A stretch of DNA of 64,000 nucleotides from Gloeophyllum trabeum ATCC 11539 (taxonomy: Eukaryota > Basidiomycota > Agaricomycetes > Gloeophyllales > Gloeophyllaceae): NCBI RefSeq assembly GCF_000344685.1, contig NW_006920410.1, forward strand, positions 1,048,380-1,112,379, read 5' to 3'. The notes below the pieces were generated by a model. It did not search any database. It had not been told where the DNA came from and saw nothing but the letters and a program-made list of their open reading frames with translations. Below are positions 31,746-45,123 of this stretch, piece after piece (position 1 is the first letter of the stretch; every line of letters starts with the position of its first letter). The position numbers and the translations under genes are program-made.

Positions 31746-34303
31746 ATGGGCAAATCGCAAAAGAAACGATCTATGCGTCGCCATAACCCGATGCGAGTCC
31801 CAGACTCGCATCTACCAAAAGGTCTCGGGGGTGCATCCTCGTCCAAGCAAGAGCAGGTTCTACCAATCATGCAGAAGGTGAGCAATGAGTCCACATTCTG
31901 AATCGACAATGTCACCCTCAATAGTCTTCTTGCTAATGGGTAGATGGAAAGTCCAGACCCGTTAGAGCGCAAATGGGCTTGCGTAGCGGTATCCAATCTT
32001 ATTCAAAACGACCCATCTACGCGACGATTGCTTCAAGGAAAGAATGTGGTCGGCGCGTTGATAACTCGCTTGTCTGACAGTGAAGAGGAAGTTGTGATTG
32101 AAGCTGTGGGAGCACTGCGGTACGTTGTATCCCAGAGGGTGGTCATGGATCTTCGTTCCAATCCGAGTGTGTGACCAGGAATCTGTGCATCGATGGCGGA
32201 TATGACATTTGCGGCGAGATGTACAACAAAAACATCATGGCGCCATTGAAGACATTCCCTGCCAAGGTGAGCCCGTTCTCAGTCGGCTAGGCGGTGCCTT
32301 CTCAACATGCAGAAAGGAAGATATCAAATATTCTATCTCAATACCTTGAATCACCCAAATCAGCCTCGGAGAGCGTGCAGAAAGCACTCTACGAGTGGGC
32401 TGATAACGTTATCACCATCCTCTGGTGTCTATCGTAAGCGAGTTTTGCACATGTCGAGTTAACGCGTGGCTGACTGAACTCAGAGAGACGTCCAACAAGG
32501 CTTTGAATGCCATCAATCAGATTTCTCTCGTTCCCTTCTTGATGTCCTTCCTGGCCTCGCGGGACAGATTACCATCCGCGCCAGTCACATCTGCAGGCAT
32601 GTTCGCTCCCACATTACCTCAATGCAATGCTGAATCGTCGAACAGCTCAATGCCTTTACGTGTTAACCGAGGATAATCCGCCGGCGGTCAAGGAAGTCAG
32701 ATCCAACACAGCTTACATCTCCTGTCTTTTCGAGATCGCCCGCTCCGAGCCCAAGGGCAAGGAAGACAGTCAAATATCGCAGGAAAGAGCCGTAACGCAG
32801 CGTTTGCTCGCGTGTGGTATGTTCCCACTTGCTCCGGTCAAGTTTCCTATTGACATTCAATGGAAAGGGATCCTCCGTAACGTCTCTCCTCTTCCAGCTT
32901 CATCGTCGGCTCCTGCCGACTTTGACAGAGAAACCGTGATCCCATTGCTGCTTCCTGTGATTAGCTCTGTCTCATTGTTCGAGTACTCCAATGCGGTTGG
33001 CGAGCTGCTACAAAAGATGGTATGTATCTCACGACTTCCCATGGTCCACTAATTTCGACTGTACGTGGACAGGACTCCGAACCCCAGATCGAAAAGTTGT
33101 CGCTGAAAAATACTCCAAAGTCTGATTTTAAATCAGCGGAGGAATTGGAGCTGGAGCGTATTGAGACGAAGCTTAGGTCGATCCAGCTGGCGCTTGAAAT
33201 ACTGACAGGCGCTTGCGCGACGTTACCGGACTCTGAACTACTTCCCGACGAGGAAGGCGACGATGAAGGTAAGTCAATCAGCCCCTGTATATGCCACATG
33301 ACTGATGCCCCGTCTTAGATGAAGCGATGGACGGGGAAGACGACAATGTCGATGGTGCACTCATGGATGACGACGCGCCAAATGGAAGTCGTCCGACACC
33401 AGCAAATACGTCGTTTCTATCCAGCCTTGTAGAACCTCTTCTGTCCTTAATACAACCGACACCGCTGTCTTTCCCACCACATTCGGGTCCTTCCCCACAC
33501 CCACCCACGACGTCGGCTCTCAGTGCAATACACGTTTGTGCACTTGAATGTCTAAATAACATCTTCCTATCGCTATCCACTTCTTCAAACCCGGCTGTCG
33601 CGGCTGATACTGAGAGTGGACGAAAAGTATGGAGCAGCGTCTCGAATGCCCTGCAGGCTGTCGGGACAAGCTTCGGCCCGGGTCAAGAGCGGAGAAAGGA
33701 CGTCTGGGAAATTGGAGTAGGTGTTCTATGGGGCATTGGGAACATTTGGAAGGGTAACCTGGTGCGTTCGACTGTGCACCCTTCCCCACTTCCCCCTGAC
33801 TCGGGAATATAGGTACCTCAAGAGGAGGAAGTCAGAGTTTTGATGCAATTATGTGACGCCACCGCATCAGACACAGTGAGAGTCCGCTGCGTAGGTGCCT
33901 TGGAGTGTCTCGCCCAACATCCGCCTTCTATCGAGCTTAATCGGGTACGTTGTCTTCCCGGTACAATGTCGTCAACTTACTAAAAGCTGCATAGACGATC
34001 TCTCAATATCTTCTATCCACGTTGCCCACAGCAGCTGGTCCATCTCCGGTGGGCGTGGAACCGATGATACAGGCTGCTTCCGCTCTAATCGACATATATT
34101 CCGACGAGAATATGCCGTATGATGTCAATTTCCGGCAAGGGGGTTATGTGGATAGACTGGCCGAGAGCTTGAATGGCTTCAAACAAGCTGTGAGAACCAT
34201 CGATAAGCGCAAGGAGGGTGGAAAGGAATTGCGAAGTCGGGGCGAGGAAGTCCGGGAGAACCTGCAAGCCTTCGTTCAGTACAGGCGAGATCTCGGATTT
34301 TAG
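31746..34303 (+). CDS. SYO1: SYO1-like ARM/HEAT ribosomal protein import adaptor
   Basis: ATG 31746-31748 starts a basic N-terminus (MGKSQKKRSMRRHNPMRVP), which in Syo1 carries the importin signal. ARM/HEAT repeats follow over about ten exons: ERKWACVAVSNLIQNDPS, EEEVVIEAVGALR joined to NLCIDGGYDICGEMYNKN, EDNPPAVKEVRSNTAYISC, and ESGRKVWSSVSNALQAVG with VWEIGVGVLWGIGNIWKG. An acidic insert (DEAMDGEDDNVDGALMDDD) lies in the middle, as in Syo1/HEATR3. The end is EEVRENLQAFVQYRRDLGF, stop 34303. Syo1 escorts ribosomal proteins uL18 (Rpl5) and uL5 (Rpl11) together into the nucleus for 5S RNP assembly. The assignment rests on the N-terminus, the acidic loop and the repeat layout. Confidence 0.85.
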
Positions 34304-35407
34304 GTAGTCTTAGGGTTTGGATGTTAGTGACGCTGGTGACGTTGCACTCTTGCATCGTCGTGCTACTCATCAGGAGTGGGCTTACTCCTTTGGCCACCTT
34401 TTCTGAGAAGGCGGACCAACCTATGATCTTGAACTTCGAGTCGACGGGCAAGCGGGATCTTACAGTGGTCAGATTATTTTATTATGTCCTGGCGTGGATC
34501 GTTAAGATAAAGTTCGCCTGCGCAATAATTTGTTATGATGAGCGACGTAATCGTCTGGGCCTTGGTCGAACTCTGGTCGGTTCCCCGGAGGTACCACGGT
34601 TCCGCGAAGGTTATGCTGGACTAGGGGACGCGCAGATCGTAGCCTGGATGATGATGTCTTCTGATGACACAGCGAAGAACCTAAACTATGCGGAGTTGAT
34701 GGTAATAACTTTGGAGGTAGGCCGACCCTACCTCGTCATCGGCTTCTTCGTGGCATCAAGTCGAACTCAACGCTCCCTTGATAAACGCGAGGATGAGTTG
34801 CAGCAGATTTAAGGTGAAATCCCACAATGCAGAGTCAGTCATGTGAGTGTATGAGCTGCGACCACGTACTTAGAGCGGGTTCCGGCCGGGAACAAGCAGC
34901 GGGCAAGAAAGAGGTACAGGGAGCGTACTACGTGAGACGCTATGAGGAACGAAAAGAAGCTCAGCTCATTATTTTCCTACCTCACCTTGAAGTCGAAGTA
35001 TGTCCGCATGGTCTTATCGCGTGTCAGAGTGTCAAAAGTGGCTGGTCAAGACGGACAACAGGTGAGTATTGAGAACATCCTGCGAGGAAAGGCCGGGGTC
35101 GCCCTTCCCTATGCAGACCATACTGGTCGGTAGCTTGTCTTATTTCAAGCAATGGGCCGCCTATCAGGATACCATGAGATACGAATCGAGTAGCAATATA
35201 GCAATTGCAAGTCAATGTAAATAACAGAGGACTAGGCGCTCGGTGGCGTTCCCAAATGGACGCGTGACGGAACGCGATCACGTGCATTGCCTCGTGGCGC
35301 GCCGACGCGATGTTGAACAGTGTTTAGACTGATCCTCGCGCCTTCCCACAACGTCCTCAACCCCGGAAACCTGTCCTTCCTGAGTGTTTCGCACCACGCT
35401 TGCGACG
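34304..35407. other. Spacer with an unexplained 163-codon open frame
   Basis: The + frame at 34321-34812 starts 17 bases after the SYO1 stop and is open for 163 codons (segments such as FSEKADQPMILNFESTGKRD and VLAWIVKIKFACAIICYDE). Two more + frames at 34827-35133 look partly protein-like. None matches a family I know, and introns cannot be placed. They may be chance frames or one badly resolved small gene. Confidence 0.3.
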
Positions 35408-38400
35408 ATGTCGGGCTGGGAGATTGGGAGCCATGACTCCGAGGAGTTGATATCACTCCGAAAGCAATTATCAGAGAAGGGCAGGTCGCATTTACCACAG
35501 CCGGAGTCTATATTTACTGACAGCGATGTTAGACTCGCAGTATGCCAATCTACAGTCCCAATTATTGAAGAGATCAGAAGAGTTTGAGGAGATGAAGCGC
35601 TCTTTGGATGACTCGGTACAGAAAGTGAGGCGATCGCTTCGAAGCTTGTAGCATTCGCTCATGTGTTGTTTGGTGCCACAACATAGCTAAGAGCAGAGGC
35701 CGAACGAGCTCTTGCCTTTGAGAAGAACCTGGAACGGTGTACAGAGAATCTGCAAGCCGAGAAGATAGCTCGTCAGAATGCAGAGATCAGCGCCGCTTCC
35801 GCTCAAGCAAGGATTACGACGCAAGAGCAGGAAGCCCGGGAGCTGCAGGCTATTATCAACAGCCTGTCCAACGGCGCGGACGACTCGGCAACTCGATTGT
35901 TAAAGCTCTCGGAGGAGAAGAAGAAACTGGAGAATCAGGTGAAGGATCTCCAGGCGAACCTGCGGGAGGCAACGATGACACCTGCTCCTGCTCGCCGGGG
36001 ACCACGTCGAACGTCATCTCTCTCGGACGCCCGCCACATATTTCTTGAACAGGAGTTGACTGAGCTTCGCGCCGCGTACTCCAAGGTTGAAGCAGAGCTC
36101 CATACGGCGAGGGAAGAGCTGCAGCGATCGCAGGCTAGCTTGTGCAATACGGAAAACGAACGAATTGTGGCGGAGAAGCGGTTGAAGGAGCGTGTTCAGG
36201 AGCTGGAGAATGTCTTAGAGTCGCAAGAGGAAGAGCTACTGATGTTGAAGTCTCAGGCCGGAGGCGATGCCACCGCTCAGCGGGAGGAAGACCTACTGTA
36301 CCGCATCGAGCAAGAAGAAGCGAAGGTAGCCACACTGAATCAAATGGTGGACTCCTTAGAGCAAGAAGCACGATCTTTACGAAAGAAGATCGGTGTGGAA
36401 GCGTCTCACGCTGCCGACCTGGAGTCCAGGAACGTTGACTTGATGTCGAAGAAGGAGCGAGCCTTGCATGAGCTCCATGATACCGAGGTCAAGCTGAAAG
36501 CTGCCCTTGAGACGGTCCGGGGCCATGACAGGCGTATTGAGCATCTTACTGCTCGGGAAACGTAAGTTGCTGAGCTCGCCAACAAGGACCCTATACTGAT
36601 TTTTCATTACTGTCCAGCGAGCTCTGTCAGCAGATAGACCAGCTGCAGGCTGCTATTCAGCCTCAACTGCTCGTGTCACAACGGGAAGAGGGTAAGGCGT
36701 ACCCCGAGCCCGAAGATCCCGACATTATTGCGACCGTCGAGCGCCTTCTGAAGGCTGTCGAGCGCCTCCGGTCAGAGAGAGATGGTCTCCGGCGCGATCT
36801 GGAATTCTTGCAAATGGAGTCGGCAATCACGGTCCAAACGCTGGAGAAGAGGCTGTCCGCTATGAAGGATCGTGAGCAAGAACTGCCCCTTGCCGCGCAG
36901 CTGCATGAGGAAATCGACACCCTGCAGACACGACTGGCGGAGAGCGATGCTCAACATTCCCGCTTGTTATCACAGAAGGACGATGACATCAAACGTCTGG
37001 AGGCCAGGGCGTCGACTCTCGCCAGCAGTATCGAAGAGTCTCAGCGCAAGGCTGATCAACTTATCGCCGAGAATGCCGATCTTGACAAGCAGCTTAACGA
37101 GGCGCGACATTCTATTCGAGAGGCAGAGGACGCTTCTCGCTCCCGAGAGCGAGAGCTAACCGCAATGAAGACTGCAATGGACGGGACCCAGACGCGTATT
37201 ACCTCCGCTTTGGAAGAGGTCCGTGCACTTCAATGCGAGCGGGAGGAACTCTTGCACAGGGTCAGGCAGTTGCAAGATGAATTGACGTCCTCGACGCAAG
37301 AACTTGCGTCTACTAGGCGGGAACTGAGGCAGACGGAAGGCAATCTGCAAGAGGCACTGAAGTCGCTTGAGATTGTGGAATCGCAGCGAGAGTCGCTTAT
37401 TACGGAGGTAACGAACCTCCAGAGCGACCTAGAGGCAGCAAGGCACGAGCTCGAAGACGCAGAACAGCGTAATGACACCCTGCAAGCAAAGCAGCTGGCA
37501 TCCTTCTCATCTTATGAGGCAACCAAGGCTCTAAGACAGCAGATCGAGACGCTGGAGCAGCGCGTGCAACGCCGCACTGAACAGATTGGTATTCACCAGC
37601 ACGACATCAAGAGACTGGAGCTTAACCTCAAGCTACAAGAGGACCGAGTCAATGAGATGGTTGCCGAACTTGAGACAATGGCAAGCCAGAAGGAGGCCAT
37701 GGTGGAGGACTGCGCCGCAGCTCGGGAAGCCAGGGACGATGCCCTGACGAGGGTGGAAGCGCTCGAGCTAGAGCTAGAGACGGTAGATAGCCGTGTAATG
37801 GACGCTGAGGAGGCCAGGCAGTCGGAGTGCGCGGCTCTGATCGGCGTCTGGGCGCAAAGCATGAGTCGCCTCAGGGCAACTCGAGTCTTGCTTCAGCACA
37901 ATACGCAGCGCGCCGTCCCAGAGACACGGCCCATGGACGTGGATGATTCTCACCTCGCGGAGGAGCTCAATAGCCTCCGCACTGAACATCGGAAATGTCT
38001 CGATGATCTGGAGGGGAAGAGTGCCTCGCTACGCTCCCTCCAAGCGTCCTCCACTGCTACCTCCGAGGATCTACGGCTGGTGACGGTAGCTCTGGCCTCA
38101 GCCAGAGCAGGCTTATGCACCGCTTCCGAGGCCACCACGGCAGTCAGGATGGAACTGGTTAATGTTCGCTCTCGATGCGAAGCCTTGGAAGCGGAGGCGC
38201 AATCCAAGTCTGCAGAGATATCCGCGCTGGCAGAACAACGGGAGCAGTCCGAGCTTAGATGCGTCGATGCTATCATGCAGAAAGAAGCGTTGGTCGATGA
38301 CAACGCTAAACTACAACAACAACTGCTGGAGCTCCAGCGTACCAGTGAAGATTCTGCAGTTCAACTGAAGGAGGAGGTCGAGAAGCTGCTTCGGGCGCAA

Positions 38401-40278
38401 GATGATATGGAACTTCGCCTGTCTCAGGCCTTTGCAAAGTCACAATCAGAGGATCTTCGGGACGAACTAGATGCCCTCAAGGCCGCGCATTCTCAAGAAC
38501 TGGTCAAACTGCAAGACGAGCTAGCCATCACCCTTAGAGATCTGGAAGAAGCTCAAAGGTGTCGTGACGCTTTAGAGACTCAAATCCGAGAGACCGAACA
38601 GACCCGCGAAGCGATGGAGGCGCGACTTTCTGATGCAGAAAATCGGTTCCAGAACCAACTCAGCGAGCTTGAGGCCAAATACGCTGAAGAGCTGTGTAAA
38701 ACGGGAGCGGACCTTCAGCAGGAAATCGACCGCTTGACGGATGTTTTGCGAAAATCAGAAGCATCACATGCCAATGCAACAGTGGAGATCGAGCGACTCA
38801 GAGAGAACCACGAACGCCAGGTGTCGGAGATGCGAGAACAACTCGCGAATCTAGATAGCGATATCAAGATGCTCACGCAGAACTGCGAGGCTACGAAGCA
38901 GGACCTACAAGAGTCAATGGAGCGTCAGAAGGCTATGGCCGCTGAGCACTCGGACTTGCGTCAACAGCTTGCGCGGAGTCAAGATGAGCTGCAAGCTACC
39001 CTGGACGAGCTTCATTCCATGCGAGAAGAGAAGTCTATGCTTGATACTGAGTTCAAGAAGACCGCATCGCAGATAGAGAACCTGTTGTCCATGAAGTCAT
39101 ATCTGGAGGATAAGCTTAAGGACAGGTGAGACTTATCGACTCGTAGAATGCTTTTGGTCTAACCATCGCTCAGTGAGAGCGCAGTTTCATCTTTACGAGA
39201 GCAATCAGATCGTCTCAAATCGAGCTTGATTCGAAGCGAGAAAGCGGAGAAAACTGCCGAGATGAATCTATCTCTCCAGAGCACCCAGCATGAGCATGTC
39301 GTCGCGACCCTCAAGCGCGAGATTGAACGTCTGAAGTCAAGGCCTGACTTCGAAGCTGAAGCCTTGGAGCTCAGAGAGAGGATCGATGAGATGGATCAAC
39401 TCCTGCGGAGTAAGTCCGCAGAAATCGAAGAGAATGATGACAAATGCATCGAGTGAGTATATCATATGGTTATATTGCACCGTGTTAACAAAATCTGTAG
39501 ACTCCTGAAGGAAAAGAAGAAACTGGCACACAAAGTGGAGACTCTGACACGAAAGGTGCAGAGTCTGCAAATGAAGCTTTCTTCTGCGCAAGGATCATCG
39601 TCGACTCCTGAGGAGGTGAACCACGTCTTCTCGAGATTGAGCCCCGCGAGAGGCACCATGCCTCCCGTGCCTCCTCTTCTTGCCCAACCAGCTTCATCGA
39701 TACTAGCCACGCCAAGCGGACGAACCAGAACAATTTCTGGGCCATCCTCGCTGCCGCGGCCTAAGACACCAGACTTCAAGGCGACGCATTTCAGCACTGC
39801 GAGGATGAAGACACCTGAACAAAGAAATCCGTTCTATCAGCCTCCAGCTGAGGCATCTTCGTCTGTGGCCGGTAAGAAAAGACCGGTGCCGGAAGACTTC
39901 GATGACTGTGGAAGTGTACCTCCTCAGGGCATCGTGGCTGAGCGTCTGGTAACCTTTGGAGAGGAAAATGCGACGCCGCGTGTACGGAGACCATACCATA
40001 ACGCTCGAACAGGCTTTACTCCCCAGCGAAGTGGGGCTCTCGCATCGGGCTCAAAGCAGCAATCCCCTGTTCGCAGGATGACCACCGGTGCCCCTTCTGC
40101 CGCAATATCCGATGTTACCAACAGTCCCAGAGGCGCCAGCAGGGCAAGCAGCGGCGTGACTAAGTCGCTGAAAAGTGGCTGGCTAGGGAAGATTCGGGGA
40201 GCGTCCTCAACACAGCCTGGGCACAGGACATTCTCGTCACGTCCGCCTTCTCGTAATGAACCGAGTGGGCACTCATGA
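35408..40278 (+). CDS. Giant coiled-coil protein, cytoskeletal type
   Basis: ATG 35408-35410 (MSGWEIGSHDSEELISLRKQ) opens a protein of about 1500 residues. Nearly all of it is heptad coiled coil (for example SEEKKKLENQVKDLQANL, VERLLKAVERLRSERDGLRR, LEFLQMESAITVQTLEKRL), with the largest exon at about 36620-39125. The final exon (39500-40278) turns into a Ser/Pro/Arg-rich tail with SARGTMPPVPP-like and TPxR motifs, and ends PSRNEPSGHS at TGA 40276-40278. The first intron is odd: a phase-consistent join to AMLDSQYANLQSQLLKRSEE needs a GC-AG intron of only 43 bases from about 35480. The tail (KTP, TPR, SPR sites) suggests Cdk-type phosphorylation. The likely role is in the spindle, centrosome or cell cortex, but no specific orthologue could be named. 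Confidence 0.78.
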
Positions 40279-40603
40279 CTTTAGTTTCCATCGCGATGCC
40301 TGCATCTCTTTATTGCTCCAGGACTGCTGCCTTCCATCATATGTATCATTACGCATATCTATCTTATCGAATGAATTGTATTACTTGTCGTCGAGGATCT
40401 GCTAGACCTACATGTTGCGATTGCCAGTGTCAATCAAGCCGCCATATACTCATGATCACTCAGACTTGTGGACGGCGCCTCCTCAGGCTTCAATAGCCAG
40501 TAGATAGGTGGGCAATCCTAATGATCACCCAGATTCTCAGATACGACGGTGGCGTCTGTAGTGCTACGTATGTAGTCAAGTCAGGAATTGCTTGCTTCCA
40601 GCC

Positions 40604-43600
40604 ATGTTCTCTTCTAAACACCATGGCGATGCCACGCATGCAGACCTCTCGATAGAGTTGCGGGAGATTCAAGACTGGCAGGTCGGGACGCTTCTGCTAC
40701 GAGGACACTGTTTGGACGTTACGGCCGTTGCGGTCGATGCAGTGTCCAACACTGTGGCCATCGGTAGGGCTGAACATGACTGATCTCTGCGGCCCTCAAG
40801 TAATCCAGAAAATCAGGCACCGCTGAGGGTGAACTACACATTCTAGGTGGCCCTGGTGTCGAGAAGCACTGGGCTCTGCCAGAGCCCAGACGGATCAAAT
40901 TGCTGCAGTACGCTGCTTCCGTTCTAAAGCTACTTTGCCTAGGTTCGAGCTCCAGTACTGCAGATTGGCTTCCGAGTCGATGGCACTGACGAAGACGATC
41001 GTCATTGATAGATGATCAGGATCGCATGTATGTCTGGGATATATCCCGGCAGGACCAGCCTAAGCTACAGGCAAGCACCAGGCTCGGTGCTCCTGCTAAG
41101 TGAATGATCCTGAGTGTCTTTCTCAACGGAGTATTCTAATCCCAGTAACACCCCTTCAGTTGGTTAACAGTGTCTCCCTCGCATACCCATGTCGGTCTTG
41201 TGTAGCTCATGGGGATGCGTCGCTCATACTCGAGATAGGCGTTCGTAGCCCTAGGATCAGGGGAAGTCAAAACTTATGACCTTCTATGCTTGCGCGCCTC
41301 TCCCTACACCATACCCAACTTATTGTCTTTATACGAGAAAGAGGCATCAAGGGAGAGTGAAGGTTGGCCATCCACCACAGAACCGTATGTCCTTCGCGTG
41401 CGTTTTGGGTCAACGAACTAATTGCTGTTGTAGCTCTAGATCTGTTCCCTTGGAAGTGGTAGTACACCCCCGGAATCTAGATCTGCTTTTCATAGCATAT
41501 AGCGGTGGGATGAAGATCTGTCTTCCCTCAGAGTACACGACTCATCTCCACTGTTAGACGGAGTTGTTCTCTCTGACCTTGTATGTCGCATCCTTCTCCG
41601 AGTAGTCCCCTGGTCTACATGTGTCAACAGGAACAACGCAGAACTGTAGGTGTATATCGACTAATCCTTCCCCCAGGAGCGCCTGGAGGAGCCGGCCATA
41701 CGGGACCCGTACGCTCCCATTCCTTCGTAGTGTGGCCCAATGGGTAGACTTACCTCTGACCCTAGGATCTGTTGAAGATGCGAAGGCCCTCCGTCACAGC
41801 CATAGCGGTCCATCCATCAGGCCACTTCTTTGCTGCCGGTCACGCTGACGGTTGTATGTCATTTTGGGCGGTGGACGATACAGACAGTCCATTACTGGTC
41901 AGGACCTTCGATGCAGCGGACGTCAACCTGCCCAACATGGATCTATTTAACGAAGAGCGAACTACTAGTAGTCCACCAGACTCCGAAAGAGAGCCTGTAT
42001 TCAAATTGGCATGGAGCGGATTTCCGAACTCTTCGGACCCGCGTGGAGGGGAAACCGCCTTGTTCATCTTGGGCGGGCAAACCAGTCGAGATCCACCGGG
42101 GATGTATGTGTTGTGGCTCCCGGCGTTCAATCCGGGAGAACCGCCTGCTACACCGGGTTCTCGAGCGCTCCATCCAGTTTTCCGAAAAGCTATGTGTGAC
42201 TCTCTTGTCCCTATCGATGCTGCATTCTACTCCACATCTGGCTTGACCCAAGACTTCTACCTGATACCTCGGGATAGCCCTCATTTCAACGGTAGCTGGG
42301 ATCCTGTTGCTATACTACTCTTGTCAGAAGGAGAAGGGAAGACCTGCGCCCTTGAAGCCTACTCAGTATCAGCACCGTACAGTATTCCTGCGGCGCTGCC
42401 CAATCCGAAACCGGACTTACCTGCTGCAGATGGTCAGTCCAATCTCGTCGACGAACTAGCTGCGACCCTGGAATCCCTGAAAGCGGACGATGGCGGACCT
42501 CGCCGATTGAACCTACCGCCTCACCTTTGGAGCGGGACTACGGCAGTAACATCAACCACGCTGCACATAATGGACAGAGATCCCTATGAGAGACTCGTGG
42601 ATGGTGCGGCTGTGGACGAAGATAGATTCCCAGTCTCTGGCGGGTCGGCTTGGATTGACGAAGAAGCTGCCGGAAATGAGCTGAAATTTGCGAAGGCATG
42701 GCTGAGATTCATTCCGAGGAACCGTTTAGAGACTGATATATCACTCCGTCACAGTACCAACCCCATCGTATCATCATTTCCCAGCATCGTGATGGTACTG
42801 TGCGCTTCCAGGATATTAGTGCACAGATACGTCTTAAAACAGAGTCGGCTCCGCTGGAGAGGAATATACCAAGTCCTCTTCCTGCATTGACAATTGACCC
42901 TCTTTTTGCGCTCTCTGATCCGTCGTTGTTGACCCATTTCCCTCCAGAATTCTCAGCCCAAGTTAAGGTCCGCAGTGTGGTCCTTGCACCCGAGTCACTG
43001 GAATGCTACATCATTTTGAGGTTGGGCGAAGTTCTGGTATACCGATTTGGGCCCGGAAATAGCGACATCCAAGCACCTCCGATGACACTCCCTGATGCGG
43101 AGCTGGTCTCGCTACGTCATATATCAGCGCCGCTGCAACAAAAATTCCACCCTTATCTCCTCGTGGCTGCTAAGAAGGGACCCGTTGTAGCGTGTGCTCC
43201 GTCGGATATTGGCAAGTTCACTTATGTCTTCGTGAAGCCTCCTCATTCACCTTTGTCTAAGGATTTTTTGCGGTTTCGTATATCAGCGGGTTGCTCCTCA
43301 TCGTTGACCTGCGGGGTCCGAAGATCATATACAGGAGCGATAAGGACCCATCGACTAAGAGGAAATCAGCCTTCCATAGACATTCCCAAGAATTGGAGAG
43401 TTTCACCACATTGACCTGGACAGTATGTCGCATGGCATCTGGTGCGTAACGCAGGGTGTTAAATGGCAACTGTGTTCATAATAATGAACAGATCCTATGC
43501 CCCGGGTTCGCCTCCTGGCCATTCCCGCATCTGGGCGCACCAGAGTCTTCTCGCTTAATAGAGCATCAAGCGGCTCATGGGCCGTCGATTTCATGCCTAA

Positions 43601-44913
43601 CCCTCCAGAAGCACCCTCTGAACCAATCTTCTCCGCATTCATCGATGCTTACTCCGGCGCGAGATTCAAAGCCGACCGGTATGGTCTGTCTCGGGCACTC
43701 GACCCTAGTACAGAGGACGCTATAGCCGGAAAAGGTCATAGTTACTGGATCGTGGCAGGTGCGAAGGGCATACGATGCAGTTTCGACCTCGACGGGCACA
43801 AGATTGGAAAAGCAGACTGGGGAAGCAAGATCGGTAAGGTCGAATGCTGTGAGATTGTCGAAAGGAACGGTATGAGGATGGATCCACCTTCTCAAGTAAG
43901 ACCGCTTCTAAATTATTGACGTCCTGGTCCAGGATCCCAAGCATTCGTTGCCTTCACTGATGGTCACGAGGCCCTAATATATTCCCTACCCGCTCTTGAG
44001 CACCTCCATACCCTGCAGCTACCACAGCAATCCAACCTGTATGGCAGACCCTCTATTCTCATAGGAAAACCCGACTGAAACCTGTCACTAGCCCTGTCTC
44101 CCCAGATGCATCGGGTGACTTCCTCCACCACGCAACCCACCCGTCGGCGGCGTCACTCATATCCCGTACGACCTACGCCACCCTCTTCGATATCCGGCGG
44201 GCATATTACCACATCAAGCCCGAGGTAGACGTGCTCACGCGAAGCGACACGGGCAAGCGAGGGGTTATCCCTCCCCAGCCGCAACCCGTGTCTATGGGTC
44301 CGCCGAGCATTAAGGACGTCGTAGGCGGGTGGTTAGGCGCGATCGGTGCCGGACTGGGAGGAAAGCCTGTCATGACAGGAGAGCAGATTGATGCTTTGTG
44401 TGCGCTGCGTATCATTCTGTTCAGTGTTTATTTGTCTGATAATTAAATTCCCGAACATAGTGGCAGGACCCAACAGACCTCTTCCCAAGCCGGCGCCGGC
44501 GCCTGCACCCAAGTCACCACCTTCAACGGATCGCGCTTCGGTTCGGACGTCCAATACCATGAGCAGTCGTCGAAGTCGAGGTACCTCGCGCTCGCCTAGT
44601 CCAGATGCATCCCAAGAAGGGTCAAGTACCACCGGATTATATGACAGGCTCACTTCCGCTATATCTGAGCGCGGGTGAGTAGCTGTCTGCATCTAGAATT
44701 AGAGCAGTATCTGACGAACCGCTCCATACCCTTCCTTTAGAGAGGCGCTAGGCGATCTGGAGGAACAGTTCAAATCATTAGAAGAAGGTAGCAAAGGCAT
44801 GATAGCTCAGGTATGCGCAGCCTTTGGAAACTCCGCGCAATTTTGTGCTGATTCACATCAGGCTAAACGTCTAGCTACGCAGCAGACAGCCAAGTCATGG
44901 TTCGGTCTCTAGC
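40604..44913 (+). CDS. Tomosyn/Sro7 (lethal giant larvae) family protein
   Basis: ATG 40604-40606 (MFSSKHHGDATHADLSIEL REIQDWQVGTLLLRGHCLD) starts a two-propeller WD40 protein with many short exons in its first kilobase. Spliced pieces include AIGTAEGELHILGGPGVEKH, LLQYAASVLKLLCLD, DQDRMYVWDISRQDQ and VTAIAVHPSGHFFAAGHADG CMSFW. The Lgl C-terminal half follows (RLVDGAAVDEDRFPVSGGSA, VRSVVLAPESLECYIILRLG). The last exons give a Ser/Pro-rich linker, then LYDRLTSAISERGEALGDLE EQFKSLEEGSKGMIAQAKRL and KSWFGL with TAG at 44911-44913, a C-terminal R-SNARE-like helix as in tomosyn. These proteins bind plasma-membrane SNAREs and Rab GTPases and control exocytosis and polarity. Exon borders around 41100-41770 are not fully resolved. 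Confidence 0.85.
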
Positions 44914-45123
44914 ATTGTCCGGTTCTGCGAAACGATTTATCTGGAGGCCATGGGAATCAGTATGGACGACGAATGGCCCATTAGGAGTGAATGCACGCGA
45001 GCTGAACACAAACGTATGATACAATCGTTTTCTATGTATTTGTACAGACAATACATGCTACATCTTGGCTACACTGAACATCACAAATCACTCGTACACA
45101 GCACGAAATTGCCGGGTTCCCAC

